Origin: Pyricularia pennisetigena | Taxonomy: Eukaryota > Ascomycota > Sordariomycetes > Magnaporthales > Pyriculariaceae | NCBI RefSeq assembly: GCF_004337985.1 | Contig: NC_043742.1 | Coordinates: 3,396,176 to 3,460,175 of the forward strand | Direction: 5' to 3' | DNA length: 64,000 nt | Shown: one piece after another, positions 47,371-57,079 of the stretch | How the letters are laid out: each line of letters opens with the position of its first letter | Position numbering within the stretch: the stretch's first letter is position 1 | Program-made: the position numbers and the translations under genes | The notes under the pieces: model-generated | Database searches by the model: none | Told to the model about the DNA's origin: nothing | Seen by the model: the letters and a program-made list of their open reading frames with translations, nothing else

Positions 47371-47653
47371 TCTCTTTTTTTCCCTCTTTTCCAGTATAGG
47401 TAAGCCTCGATAGCAAGCAACCATGTGTCCGACGAGAGCCAAGTTTGCCTCCGACGACGGCGATGTTGAAATCTTGGCATGAAGGAGCTGCAACACGGCA
47501 GGAGACTGCAGCTCCGATGCGGTTATAAAAAGGGGACTTTGTTCTGCTGCTCTCGACGTGCTGGCTCGACCTTCTCATCACCAGGCAACACCTCCTCACC
47601 GAGCCCGCCAGCAGCCAGCAGCCAGCCACCGCAAGCTGAAACGTTGAGCAGCC
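45532..47653. other. Intergenic region between divergent genes
   Basis: This 2.1 kb carries a T/A-rich run at about 45,540-45,800, an A-rich run at about 46,890-46,920 and a (CT)n stretch at 47,338-47,376. It contains the promoters of the kelch protein and the amine oxidase. No gene is supported. Confidence 0.5.
47338..47376. repeat. (CT)n microsatellite upstream of the amine oxidase gene
   Basis: GTCTCT units pass into a perfect CT dinucleotide run about 280 bp before the start codon. A CT-rich tract at this distance can be a fungal promoter element, but nothing proves it here. Confidence 0.9.
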
Positions 47654-50050
47654 ATGAAGCCTTCTGTCATCTCCCTCTGTCTCGCAGCGGCGGCAAACGC
47701 CCTGCTTGAGACTCGCCACGCCCGCGATCTCAGCGGCGGCCAGGCCAAGAACACCCTCTCCCGCCGCACCAACAATAACAGCACGGGGAGCGGATCGACC
47801 TGCCCAGCGCCCAAGAATGAGCGCACCAAGGCAGCCAAGGCGAACCCCTTCCAGGCTCTGAGCCAGGAGGAGGTCGACAGCGTGCTGCGCTGGGTGTCAA
47901 ACCCGGCCCTCGGCCTGAACCTCACCAGCCCCACGGCCCAGAACCTCTCGCAGACGGACAACTATGTCTGGCACGTCGAGGTTCTCAAGCCCAACAAGAC
48001 CGACGTGCTGGCGTACCTCGACGGCGGCGCCCCGTCTGTGCCTCGCCACGCCCGTGTCGTCATCAACGAGGGCGGAAGGGATGTGCCGCGCGTCGCCGAG
48101 TACTACGTCGGCCCTCTGCCGGTCGACAACACCACCACCACCACCAAAATCCAGCCGCTGGACTTCAAGTACAACGGCGCCAATGGTGGCAGCATCCTCT
48201 TCAACGGACGCTTTGTCGACACTCCCCGCAGGAATGCCGTCGAGCCGTTCGTGGCCAAGTTCATGTCCGAGATTGCCGACATCACCAACGACCTCGTCGA
48301 CTTTGCCTACTACGGCAGCAATGACAACCGCACCACGGCCGAGACCTTCTTGGGCAACCCCTCCTCGACCGACGGGACGACCGGGATCCTGTGGCTGCCG
48401 TTCCGCCGCAAGGGACTCGCCTCGTACGACAAGCCTTCCAACCTGTACGTCAGCATCGACATCAGCGGCACGGACCCGAGCCTCTACAAGATGCGGATGA
48501 TCGTGTACGACCTGGTCATCTACAAGTCCATCGAGGAGTTCCGCGAGGCCTGGACGGCCGGCAAGATCAAGAAGACGCCGGCGCCTCCGGCCGACGAGAG
48601 CTTCCTGCGCAAGGACCGGGTCGGCGCCAGGCGCAAGCTCGAGGAGCGCATGGCGCCCACCGTCGTCGAGCCCGAGGGCAAGCGGTACGCCGTCGACACG
48701 GAGAACCGCTACGTCGAGTACCTGGGCTGGAGCTTCTACACGCGCTTCGACCGCGACGTGGGCGTGCAGTTCTACGACATCAGGTTCAAGGGCGAGCGCA
48801 TCATGTACGAGCTCTCGCTCCAGGACGCCATCGCGCAGTACGCGGGCAACAACCCGTTCCAGGCCGGCACGGCCTACATGGACCGCTACTACGGCATCGG
48901 CGCGCAGGTCGGTCGCCTGATCCCCGGCTACGACTGCCCCTACCACGCCACGTACTGGGACAGCGACTTCACGTCGGGCACCGCCGCGACCAGGACCAAC
49001 AACTCGCTCTGCATCTTCGAGACCGACATCGGCACGCCCATCACGCGCCACACCGACCCGGGCGTCTACATGCAGTCGACCAAGGGCTCCAAGCTGGTCG
49101 TCCGCCAGATCGCCACGGTCGGCAACTACGACTACCTCTTCGACTACGCCTTCTGGGTCGACGGCACCATCGGCGTCGACGCCCACGCTTCCGGCTACGT
49201 CCAGGCCAACTACTACCGGCCCGAGGACGAGGGCAAGTGGGGCCCGCGCATCCACGACACCATCACCGGCACGCTGCACACGCACGTCATGAACTACAAG
49301 GCCGACTTCGACCTGGGCGGCGCCGCCAACACGCTGGTGCGCACCGACATCGTGGTCGAGAACATCACGCAGCCGTGGTTCCCCGAGCGCGGCCAGTTCG
49401 AGATGATGCGCTACAACATCTCCGAGGTGCCGTCGGAGAAGCAGGCGCTGCTGCCGCTGCCCGCCAACGGCCAGAGCATGTACACCATCGTCAACAAGGA
49501 CAAGAAGAACAGGTGGGGCGAGGACCGCGGCTACCGCATCGTGCCGGGCCTGAGCAACATCCACCTCGCGTCGCAGCGCTCGCCCTTCTTCCTCAAGTCG
49601 GCCCAGTTCGCCAAGCAGTTCCTGGGCGTGTCGCGCCAAAAGGACACCGAGCCCGACGCCTCGGCCGCCCTGAACCAGAACGTGCCCGAGGCGCCCCTCG
49701 TCGAGTTCTGGCGCTTCTTCGACGACGACGAGAGCCTGGTCCAGCAGGACCTGGTCGCCTGGGTCAACCTCGGCATGCACCACTACACCCGCTCCGAGGA
49801 CATGCCCAACACCCTCATGTCCGAGGCCCACTCGAGCGTCACCTTTGCGCCCCAGAACTGGGGCGACACCGAGCTGACCACCGACCTGGCCAACGCCATC
49901 ATCTACAACGCCAAGGCCGGTGTCGACCGCGTCGTTCCCGAGACCAACGGCGTCTCCATCCCCGACTGCTTCCCTCTGTCGGCCCAGGACGAGCTTCTCG
50001 GCGTTTTTGAGAACACTGGCGTTCCCTACGCCTACGGCAAGGACGCCTGA
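47654..50050 (+). CDS. Secreted copper amine oxidase
   Basis: A single frame of 798 codons, no introns. The enzyme oxidises primary amines to aldehydes with release of NH3 and H2O2. The N-terminus (about 1-17) is a plausible signal peptide; several N-x-S/T sites follow, as expected for a secreted protein. The catalytic domain contains the cofactor motif TVGNYDY, where Tyr492 would self-convert to topaquinone. The catalytic base Asp is in YMDRYYGIGAQ (about 409), and the copper His ligands are in HTHVMNY (about 540) and GMHHYTRSED (about 709). All key residues are present and length is normal. The C-terminus lacks a peroxisomal SKL. GC content is high, with strong third-position bias, which explains very long chance frames on the other strand. 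Confidence 0.94.
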   Translation: MKPSVISLCLAAAANALLETRHARDLSGGQAKNTLSRRTNNNSTGSGSTCPAPKNERTKAAKANPFQALSQEEVDSVLRWVSNPALGLNLTSPTAQNLSQTDNYVWHVEVLKPNKTDVLAYLDGGAPSVPRHARVVINEGGRDVPRVAEYYVGPLPVDNTTTTTKIQPLDFKYNGANGGSILFNGRFVDTPRRNAVEPFVAKFMSEIADITNDLVDFAYYGSNDNRTTAETFLGNPSSTDGTTGILWLPFRRKGLASYDKPSNLYVSIDISGTDPSLYKMRMIVYDLVIYKSIEEFREAWTAGKIKKTPAPPADESFLRKDRVGARRKLEERMAPTVVEPEGKRYAVDTENRYVEYLGWSFYTRFDRDVGVQFYDIRFKGERIMYELSLQDAIAQYAGNNPFQAGTAYMDRYYGIGAQVGRLIPGYDCPYHATYWDSDFTSGTAATRTNNSLCIFETDIGTPITRHTDPGVYMQSTKGSKLVVRQIATVGNYDYLFDYAFWVDGTIGVDAHASGYVQANYYRPEDEGKWGPRIHDTITGTLHTHVMNYKADFDLGGAANTLVRTDIVVENITQPWFPERGQFEMMRYNISEVPSEKQALLPLPANGQSMYTIVNKDKKNRWGEDRGYRIVPGLSNIHLASQRSPFFLKSAQFAKQFLGVSRQKDTEPDASAALNQNVPEAPLVEFWRFFDDDESLVQQDLVAWVNLGMHHYTRSEDMPNTLMSEAHSSVTFAPQNWGDTELTTDLANAIIYNAKAGVDRVVPETNGVSIPDCFPLSAQDELLGVFENTGVPYAYGKDA

Positions 50051-50599
50051 GCTGTTCTGTTGGCCGGTTTGGGAACGGTTTCGGCGTGTTAGCCGTAGTG
50101 TTCTATAGACGAATGAATGAATGTCAAACGTGTTCGGCAAGTGCGGGGAACGGTATCTGTTGTTGGCTGATGAACTTGGATGTATTTTGATAGTTTAACG
50201 CCGCATTGAGTAATGTCATTTTAATTTCCCCTCATTCTGTAGACAAAACTAGTCTAGTCTAGTCTAGTCTAGTCTAGTTTACTGTCTTGATTGATTGTGA
50301 TTGTGTGGAGCAACACCAATTTAATTCCGAGCTTTTCGGTTAACACCGACGAGATTCGCACAACGATTTATAAATGTCAGCTGACGTCAACCCCCGCCCG
50401 CCGGTGTGTTTGTCCCGACGTTATCGGCCGATGTTCGGGAATATGCCTCGGAGTCATGACCTTATACTTTGAGTTTCCAGATGTATAATACCACCAAAGT
50501 TGTAGCAAACCTAATGCCAAAGATAGCGGTAGACGATAAGAGATAGGCAATTTTTTCTTTTCTCTCTTCTAGAAACAACATACATCACCTAGCGTCGCA
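50051..50599. other. Intergenic region with a pentanucleotide repeat
   Basis: About 550 bp between tandem genes, with (AGTCT)n at 50,249-50,278. No gene seen. Confidence 0.6.
50249..50278. repeat. (AGTCT)n microsatellite
   Basis: Five or more perfect tandem copies of a pentamer lie about 200 bp after the amine oxidase stop. Confidence 0.95.
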
Positions 50600-51747
50600 A
50601 TGGCCGCCGACCCAAAGAACTTTTACCCTGCCCTCAAGCGGACCACGACCCCCACGGCCTCGGGTTCCAATGTCGTGGCGTACACATCGGATGCTGAACC
50701 TGGGCGTCCCATCCTCACGCTCATTCACGGCTATCCCCAATCATCTCTGATGTGAGCAAACTTGAACCTCGAATTGCGGAACAAGACTTCTGCAGAAACC
50801 TTGACTGATATCGCTGAATAAAAAAAAAAAAAAAGTTGGCGTCACGTCAGTACATCCGCCAACAACCAATCGGCGCCGTATCTAGAGACGAACCTTGACT
50901 AACAAAAAAAAAAAAAAAAAAAAAAAAAAAACACCAGATCGTCCCGGACCTCATCGGCAAAGTCTCACTCTTCATCCCCGAACTGCCAGGCTATGGGATC
51001 AGCACGCCGTCGAGCAGCCAAACCAAGCTTGACGTCGGCCGCGTGCTGCTCGAGTCCCTGCGCGCGGCGTTCGCCATCGACGGCACCACCACCAGCCGCG
51101 GCCTGATCCTGGGCGGACACGACCGCGGGGCGCGCGTCGCGCACCGCCTCGCCGTGTCCCAGGACGCCCTCCTCCCCGCCGGCGGGGGCCTGACGCTCCT
51201 GGGCGTCGTGCTGCTCGACATCGTCCCGACCAAGGTGCAGTGGGAGTCGTTTGCCGACCCGGCCGTGTCGCGCGGCTACTTCCACTGGCCGCTGCTCGCC
51301 AACGTCGCGCTCGCCGTGCCCATCCTGCAGGCGTACGGGGGTGCGCGCTGGTGCAGGGGCTCGCACGCCCTGATCGCCGGCTCCAACGAGGCCGGTAGGG
51401 CGAGGATCGCGGCCGATGGGGCCATCGACGTGCATGCCGGGCTCTTCGAGAGCGAGGAGGTGCTGCGCGCGACCTGTGAGGACTACGCGGCTGGGTCGAA
51501 CGAGGACGTCGTCGAGCAGGTCCAGGATCAAAAGGCGGGCCGTAAGATTGCCGTGCCGACCTTAGTCATGTTCTCGGCGGAGAAGCTAGGCGCCAGGTTG
51601 GATGTGGCTGGCATCTGGAGAGATTGGATCGCCGAAGGCGTGGATTATACCCCCGTGGCTGTCGGAGATGGGTATGGGCATTATCTGCCTGAAGAGGCCA
51701 GTGATGTTGTCGCGCAGAAGATCAACGAGTTCCTGGAGAAGTTCTGA
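50600..51747 (+). CDS. Alpha/beta hydrolase, dehalogenase/epoxide-hydrolase type, with a 10-nt micro-exon
   Basis: Exons: 50600-50751, 50836-50845 (10 nt), 50938-51747, giving 972 nt and 323 residues. The family motif HGYPQSS at the end of exon 1 should be followed by (M/I)WRH, and exactly this (T-TGG-CGT-CAC) is the micro-exon. It then continues IVPDLIGKVSLFIPELPGYG in exon 3. Both introns are GT-AG (84 and 92 bp) and each ends after a long A-run. The nucleophile elbow is GGHDRG with Asp116, which marks the haloalkane/haloacetate dehalogenase and epoxide hydrolase branch. The general-base His is in DGYGHYLPEEAS (about 302). The acid residue is not assigned. It is a cytosolic detoxification or carbon-use enzyme by family analogy. 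Substrate unknown. Confidence 0.87.
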
Positions 51748-52074
51748 GCTTCTAAGGGTACGTCTACAGCAGTCAGCCTTCCCTTCCAAGAGGCTAAATG
51801 CTTTCTTTGGATTGGATGTTATATCATGTCACTGCGTTCCTGCTCTTGTATGCTCAAGATTTTCCTTGGTATGCATGACCGATGCAAATTCCTGTGTTCT
51901 CAGGTCCTCCACATCCAAACATCATTCCAACATTTGCACACAAATACAGATTTTGCTGCCCATTGATACAGGGGAAAAAAGAAAAAAAAAAAAAAAGTAA
52001 ATAACTACACACGCGGTAGAACTAGTCTTGACTAAAGTCAAGTACCTGCATTCAAGCCAACGCGATCGACACAG

Positions 52075-52127
<53 letters not shown>

Positions 52128-53480
52128 TGCGTTGTGGCTTACTGGCTTTTGGGGTGGCGCTTGAAGTCTCGCCGGGACCGGGAAAGGGGTGCTTTTTTTT
52201 TAATTCTAGTCGGCAGCGCCGAAGAAAAAGGTCAAGTCAACTAGGAACGTGGAATGGAACGTGTACAGTACGCATCACAGTTGGAGGCAATGGGCCCGAG
52301 AAAGAATCGTTGAGCGCATTGTTTGGAGATAAGAAGGAAATCAATGGGAGGAAGAATTAGAAGAATGAAGCAGCAGAAGAAAGAAAAAGTCCGAGACACC
52401 TCAATCATCTTCCAAATTCGGTCATTTTTGCATGGCAAACAAGGATAGCCGGTCGGATTGTTGTTGGTTAGTTCGTTGGCAAGATCAGATGAACTGATTG
52501 AACTCGTGGGAAAAGTGGAGCAGCCGGCCTTTCACTGCCAGACCGAAGCCAGGGAGCGAGCGCGGCAAGGCAGCCACATTCCAAGGGGCATACCAAGCGA
52601 CACTGGCTTTATCCTTGTCGGTCTGAAGTAACCGTTTTTGGGTCTTGGGATTGATGCTTATTGAATTCAGGCATTTCCCCTGTCGATAGATCATCTCTAC
52701 TCCAGCGGCGCAGTCCGAAGACTTGCTGAAGGACCTGTCTGCAGCCTTTGGTCCGAACTTTCAATGGTCTTAGCTCTAGCACTAGATAACTATGTGGTCT
52801 AGTGACCCCTTGATAGCTTATGCCTAGTCCCGCTGTATCCTTTTTTTTATCCCCTTCAATATCCAAAGACTAACGAGAGACCTCTCAGTGGATCTGTCGA
52901 GCTATTTAGTTTCTCCCGGTTCAAAGACAAAATGACAACATTGTTGAATTGAAGCATCACAATTGTACCTGACGATCGTCCACCAAAACCGCACGCGACA
53001 TCAGAGAGTGAATTGGGATGCCACAGTAATTGCCAGGCGCTGCCGTCAGTCAAAGCTACATCTTAATCGGAGGATAAAAGTGAAGCGAGTCTAAATTTAG
53101 CATTGTAGGTTTGCTCCAGGCTGTTGCCCAACGCGGATATGCAACTGCTGTTGCAACGAGCGCTTGTGCTGCAACCTGACTGCGCCTGGTGGACCTCCAA
53201 AATTTTGCGGTGAAGCTGATTGGTCCTACTTCGCGACTCGCAAAGTTGGACCCTTCTTGTCGTCACGCAAAAGGGAAGAAGGGATGGGGCGAGAAATTAA
53301 AGGTAAGCTTACCTGATGTGGGGATGGATGTGGAATGGAGCTGTTGGCATCAGGAAGATGGACGTGCTTAACCATTGACAACCTGCCGTGTCTTTCCGAT
53401 TGTCAAGATCCGTCAATGTGCGCATACCGACATCCAGCGCGAGCACACTGCAGTAGATAGTTTGATTCGAGTACATTGTT

Positions 53481-53511
<31 letters not shown>

Positions 53512-54510
53512 CACGATTTCTTCATACCTACCTTTTATTGTCTGTAGAACCCAGAGCTGGTGCACGGTGGGGGCGAAGTGCAGGCTGCCGCGAGTTGTAA
53601 TGATGATGAGCCTTGTCCACCAAGCCACCCCACTGGTGTGTGTGCGTACTCAAAAAGGCCTGGAGAAAAACAACCAGCAATCCGAGGCAGTGCATCCACA
53701 ATAAATCGCTCCACAGCTAGTCGGGCGGCAGACACTTGGCGCTGATAGCCGCGAGGGATTTGGGAATCAGATGCGACGAGCATGCGAACCGCATCTCACC
53801 AGCTTGGCGGCCACAAGCTATGAAAAGTATTCGGCCAGCCACCTGCCCGCAACCGACCAACGACAAAATCTAAATTCTCTCTGTATTTTTTTTTATTTTT
53901 TTTTTTATTTTTTTGAGGGTTGGTTGCTTCACTCTTTGACAATTCGTCACCAGCTGTTTTTAGTTCGCAACCCATTTTCAGCTCTGATACTGATCATCCT
54001 TTCGATCGCCATCCGAGTCCTTTCTTCCAGACAAATTTTAGCTGTTGTACTTACTGTATCGAATCCTTCTTCCCCACGCCAAACGTCACTCGGACTTTCT
54101 CGTCTGCTTTACTCCTCTGTGCCTCGATTACTCTTCGGTACAACTCAGTCAACCCTTTGGGCGCTGCCAAAAAAGAAACATCATCGATATTAACATTACC
54201 CGAGGGAATTCTTGTTCTCCTATAACAAACCAGAGACAACTCAGCATCTTGTGGCGCGACGCCATCCTTGCTGGGTTCCACAAGCGGCCACCAAACGACA
54301 ACGGCTTGCTTGTATACCCGTTCGCACCGTGTTCCACGAGATTTCTTGCTCTCGTTTCTGTTTCTGGCACCTGCTGCAACTTTTTTCTCCCAAGTTTCCA
54401 ATTGATCACCACCTCACTTTCTCTGCGGCATTTCTGGCCTTATCGACGATCGCCGGACCATCATCGCCAGTATCTAAGCCAACTCGCTCACCCATTCATT
54501 CGCCTTGACC
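51748..54510. other. Long intergenic region with homopolymers and a pyrimidine-rich leader
   Basis: A50 lies at 52,075-52,124 and A29 at 53,483-53,511. T-rich runs occur at 53,886-53,915. From about 53,940 to 54,510 the plus strand is pyrimidine-rich and ends at a good start context (GACCATGG), so it is probably promoter plus 5' leader of the next gene. Frames in this leader (such as 54,045-54,566) overlap that start codon and lack domain support. Confidence 0.5.
52075..52124 (+). repeat. A50 homopolymer
   Basis: Fifty consecutive A in the assembled sequence, the longest homopolymer here. True length may differ because such tracts are hard to sequence. Confidence 0.9.
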
Positions 54511-55740
54511 ATGGTCTTAAAACTAGGGCCGTCATGTCCTGTGGACGGCTCCTTCTACGTTTGTAATGACTCTCCCGTCAAGTTCATCGGTTGCTGTATG
54601 ACGAATCCATGCGACAATGGCGGCGTCTGTGAAAGCAAAGATCTCCGAACAGCTACTTTCAACAGAGGTTCCTACGACAAGGTGCCTCCACAAAGCTGCT
54701 CGACTGCGAATGCAAGCAAATCTTGGTTTACCTGCCAAAACAATAACATTCCATTTATGGGTTGCTGTTCAGAAAATCCATGCAAACCAACCGGCTGCCC
54801 ACAAAACAAACTCATTCCCGCCCGCCTCAGCGATAACGCAACAGAAGCCGCGGTCTTCATCGAGGACCAGCCAACATCAACACCTGCGCCACCCCCGGTT
54901 CCGACATCCATACCGTTGCCGGTAGAGAGTAGAGACAAAGGTTTGCACCCCGGCGCTATTGCCGGTATAGTCATCGGTGCACTCATTCTCATTGCCCTGA
55001 TCGTTCTGTTGTTCTGTTGGAAAATGGGATGGCGGTTACGAAACAAGGAAGAAGACAGCCGAGTTATCGCAGACTTCCCTGCGACATACGTCAACAATGC
55101 CCTACCCGACATGGGCGAGGCTCAATCCCAGTACCAAAGCCAAAACCCCCATCACAGCTTCAGCCCAGACCATTTCTCACCTGAGGCTTACAACACCAAG
55201 ATCATGCCCGGCCTGGCACCCAAGACATCGACACGGTCGTCGAGGACAACCCAGACAGTAGTTCAAGAGGAAGATGATGGCCGTCAAGCTGAGGGAAGGG
55301 GCGATCAGTACCTGTCTGGCAACACACTCGCACCCACCATGGCCGCAGGCGGCGGTTTGTCCGTGAGATCTGTCTCGCAACCCACGTCGCCAATCACTTC
55401 CAACGCCAACGCCAACAGAGTCAGCATGATGAGCGCTGTTTCCGACGCGCATGGCCAGTATGCACGCGTAAACAACATGCCGTTAGATTCCCCCGAGCCG
55501 TCTCCGAGTTTCGGGCCGATCCCAGAGACGGCAGGTGAGCATCGGGATCAGCGTCAGCAATCACCACCACCACGGCCTCGGTCCATGTCGCCATCGCAGC
55601 AGTTCCAACAACCCTACTACGCATCACGTCAGCAATACCAAGCCGTCCCCAGTCTGCCACCCGTGGAATTGCCAGACGTCGAGCCTGTCAACAGACCGAT
55701 GCAGGCGACTCAGCAGTGGCAACCCTATCGGCCAAAATGA
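54511..55740 (+). CDS. Single-pass membrane protein with two Cys-rich repeats
   Basis: A single frame of 409 residues; the start is the ATG in GACCATGG. There are two repeats with the same spacing: C18..GCC(27-29)..PC(33-34)..C40 and C75..GCC(84-86)..PC(90-91)..C96. Each follows an aromatic F/Y-x-C (FYVC, WFTC). A Pro-rich stalk precedes one transmembrane helix (about 149-170), then a basic stop-transfer (KMGWRLRNK) and a ~230-residue Ser/Pro/Gln-rich tail. The layout is that of fungal cell-wall sensors, but the repeat is not the WSC domain. No N-terminal signal peptide is visible, so either the single helix acts as reverse anchor or an upstream exon is missing. The function is unknown; surface sensing is inference. 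Confidence 0.72.
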   Translation: MVLKLGPSCPVDGSFYVCNDSPVKFIGCCMTNPCDNGGVCESKDLRTATFNRGSYDKVPPQSCSTANASKSWFTCQNNNIPFMGCCSENPCKPTGCPQNKLIPARLSDNATEAAVFIEDQPTSTPAPPPVPTSIPLPVESRDKGLHPGAIAGIVIGALILIALIVLLFCWKMGWRLRNKEEDSRVIADFPATYVNNALPDMGEAQSQYQSQNPHHSFSPDHFSPEAYNTKIMPGLAPKTSTRSSRTTQTVVQEEDDGRQAEGRGDQYLSGNTLAPTMAAGGGLSVRSVSQPTSPITSNANANRVSMMSAVSDAHGQYARVNNMPLDSPEPSPSFGPIPETAGEHRDQRQQSPPPRPRSMSPSQQFQQPYYASRQQYQAVPSLPPVELPDVEPVNRPMQATQQWQPYRPK

Positions 55741-56069
55741 GACGCCGATACTTGACTGTACTTGGCGGTTGTTATTTGCAACTTTATAAATTACGCATTT
55801 CCTCTTTTTTTTTCTACCACACACCTTGAGGTGGGCTCTTCTGAGACTAGCAGTCCATATTTCCTATTTCTGAACTTTGAACTTGCATTTTCTGTTATAT
55901 ATCCATCCTGCTTGGCTGCATTTACATCCAAAAAGAAGAAGCTTGTCTCTCTATTTGAAGGAGACCATCAAACTAGTAACGTAATGCTACATTATTCATT
56001 TCCAAAAGACGTGTCAATATCTACTTCTTTGTTTTCTCCTTGGCACCCGTACTCCTCGCACCCATAGTG

Positions 56070-56388
56070 CTCTGGTATCTATCTCGGTACCCCGCAGACT
56101 CTTACTCGTGCTGCAAATCTCGCCTGGTACACCGGTCAGCACGAACGACCGCACATGACCTTACTTCTCACGCAAAACCACCCTCCCTCTCTCGAACCAA
56201 CTATGAGCAATCTATGTCTACATCTCGGGTTTATTGGTTAGTACGCATCATGGATCAACTTGGAGGTGCTCCCAGAAAACGAAACAGAAATCCACTCAAG
56301 ACGAGCTGTCATGATTGGTGGAGCCATGATTCGGGATGGTGTCCGCACCCCCTCCTTAGTGTTCTGCCTTGAGCATAAGAGATTTTAG
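56070..56388 (+). pseudogene. Possible exon relic 1
   Basis: After an AG at 56,069 one frame reads CSGIYLGTPQTLTRAA... for about 55 codons to an in-frame TAG. That TAG overlaps a GTTAGT donor-like site. The same frame then continues for about 45 codons (SWINLEVLPENETEIH...) to TAG at about 56,388. The composition looks protein-like, and the two parts share one frame across a single stop. I do not recognise the family and no start codon context is clear. Confidence 0.25.
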
Positions 56389-56723
56389 TTTCGGATTGCT
56401 TCCCTCACGGGACTAATACTACTTATTATACATAACCCCCAGTTGACTGCCTCGTATATATGTATCCTCATATTACATACACCCTTTTCTTGTCTTGCTG
56501 CTTTATCTAGGTTGGTCCTTCCGAATTCGAACGACCAAGCACAACATGATGCAACAGCACAACAAATAAATTGGGAAGGCGCTAACGGGAAAGCACGTAG
56601 TCTCACCTGCTGCTCTGAAAAAAAGATTTTGACGAAAATCTTGCTCCTACCACTCAGGTGAGGAAGCAGACGAAGTTCAAGAAACACGAAATGGTCTTCC
56701 AAGACAGTCCTCTTTTGTAGGCT

Positions 56724-56871
56724 GGCTCTCCGGCTGGTTCAGCTCTTCTCTTCGACAACCTCGAGATTACTGAATTTCTTCCTCATGGACAATTTCCAGA
56801 TCCAAGCCCCAGATGGGGAGAAAAAGATGACAGTGATCCGGAGGAACCTCCTGCACTCTACGTCTACAAGG
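56724..56871 (+). pseudogene. Possible exon relic 2
   Basis: This is bounded by TTTTGTAG on the left and AAG|GTAAGG on the right. The 49-codon frame (AGSPAGSALLFDNLEITEF..., ending ALYVYK) has no stop and a balanced composition. It could be an internal exon of the same unrecognised gene as 56,070-56,388, or of a 5' extension of the acetyltransferase gene, though phases do not force either. Confidence 0.25.
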
Positions 56872-57079
56872 TAAGGAAAAGCTCAAAGGCCTCACGGGGT
56901 TCGTTATCAGACAGCGCTGTAGCCTGAACAAAAAATGATTGCTTACGAAAACCAGTCCAGAGATGAGGTTCTTTCCATGCCAGAAAAAGTCACCGGGACT
57001 TGTTCAAAATGGGCGAGGCCATGGCGGCAAAGACACACAAATCACACCTACAAAAGACACACCACCACCAACTACCGAC

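Larger units (their letters stand above)
55741..57079. other. Intergenic region containing possible exon relics
   Basis: T-rich 3' flank at about 55,800. Two open stretches with coding-like composition are listed separately (56,070-56,388 and 56,724-56,871). The rest shows nothing. Confidence 0.4.

Noticed and set aside
47897..50140. 747-codon open frame antisense to the copper amine oxidase, and a 539-codon frame in another phase
   Set aside because: High GC and strong third-position bias of the real gene remove stops in other frames. The translations are Val/Gly/Asp- or Arg/His-rich and have no motif, whereas the sense frame has all catalytic residues.
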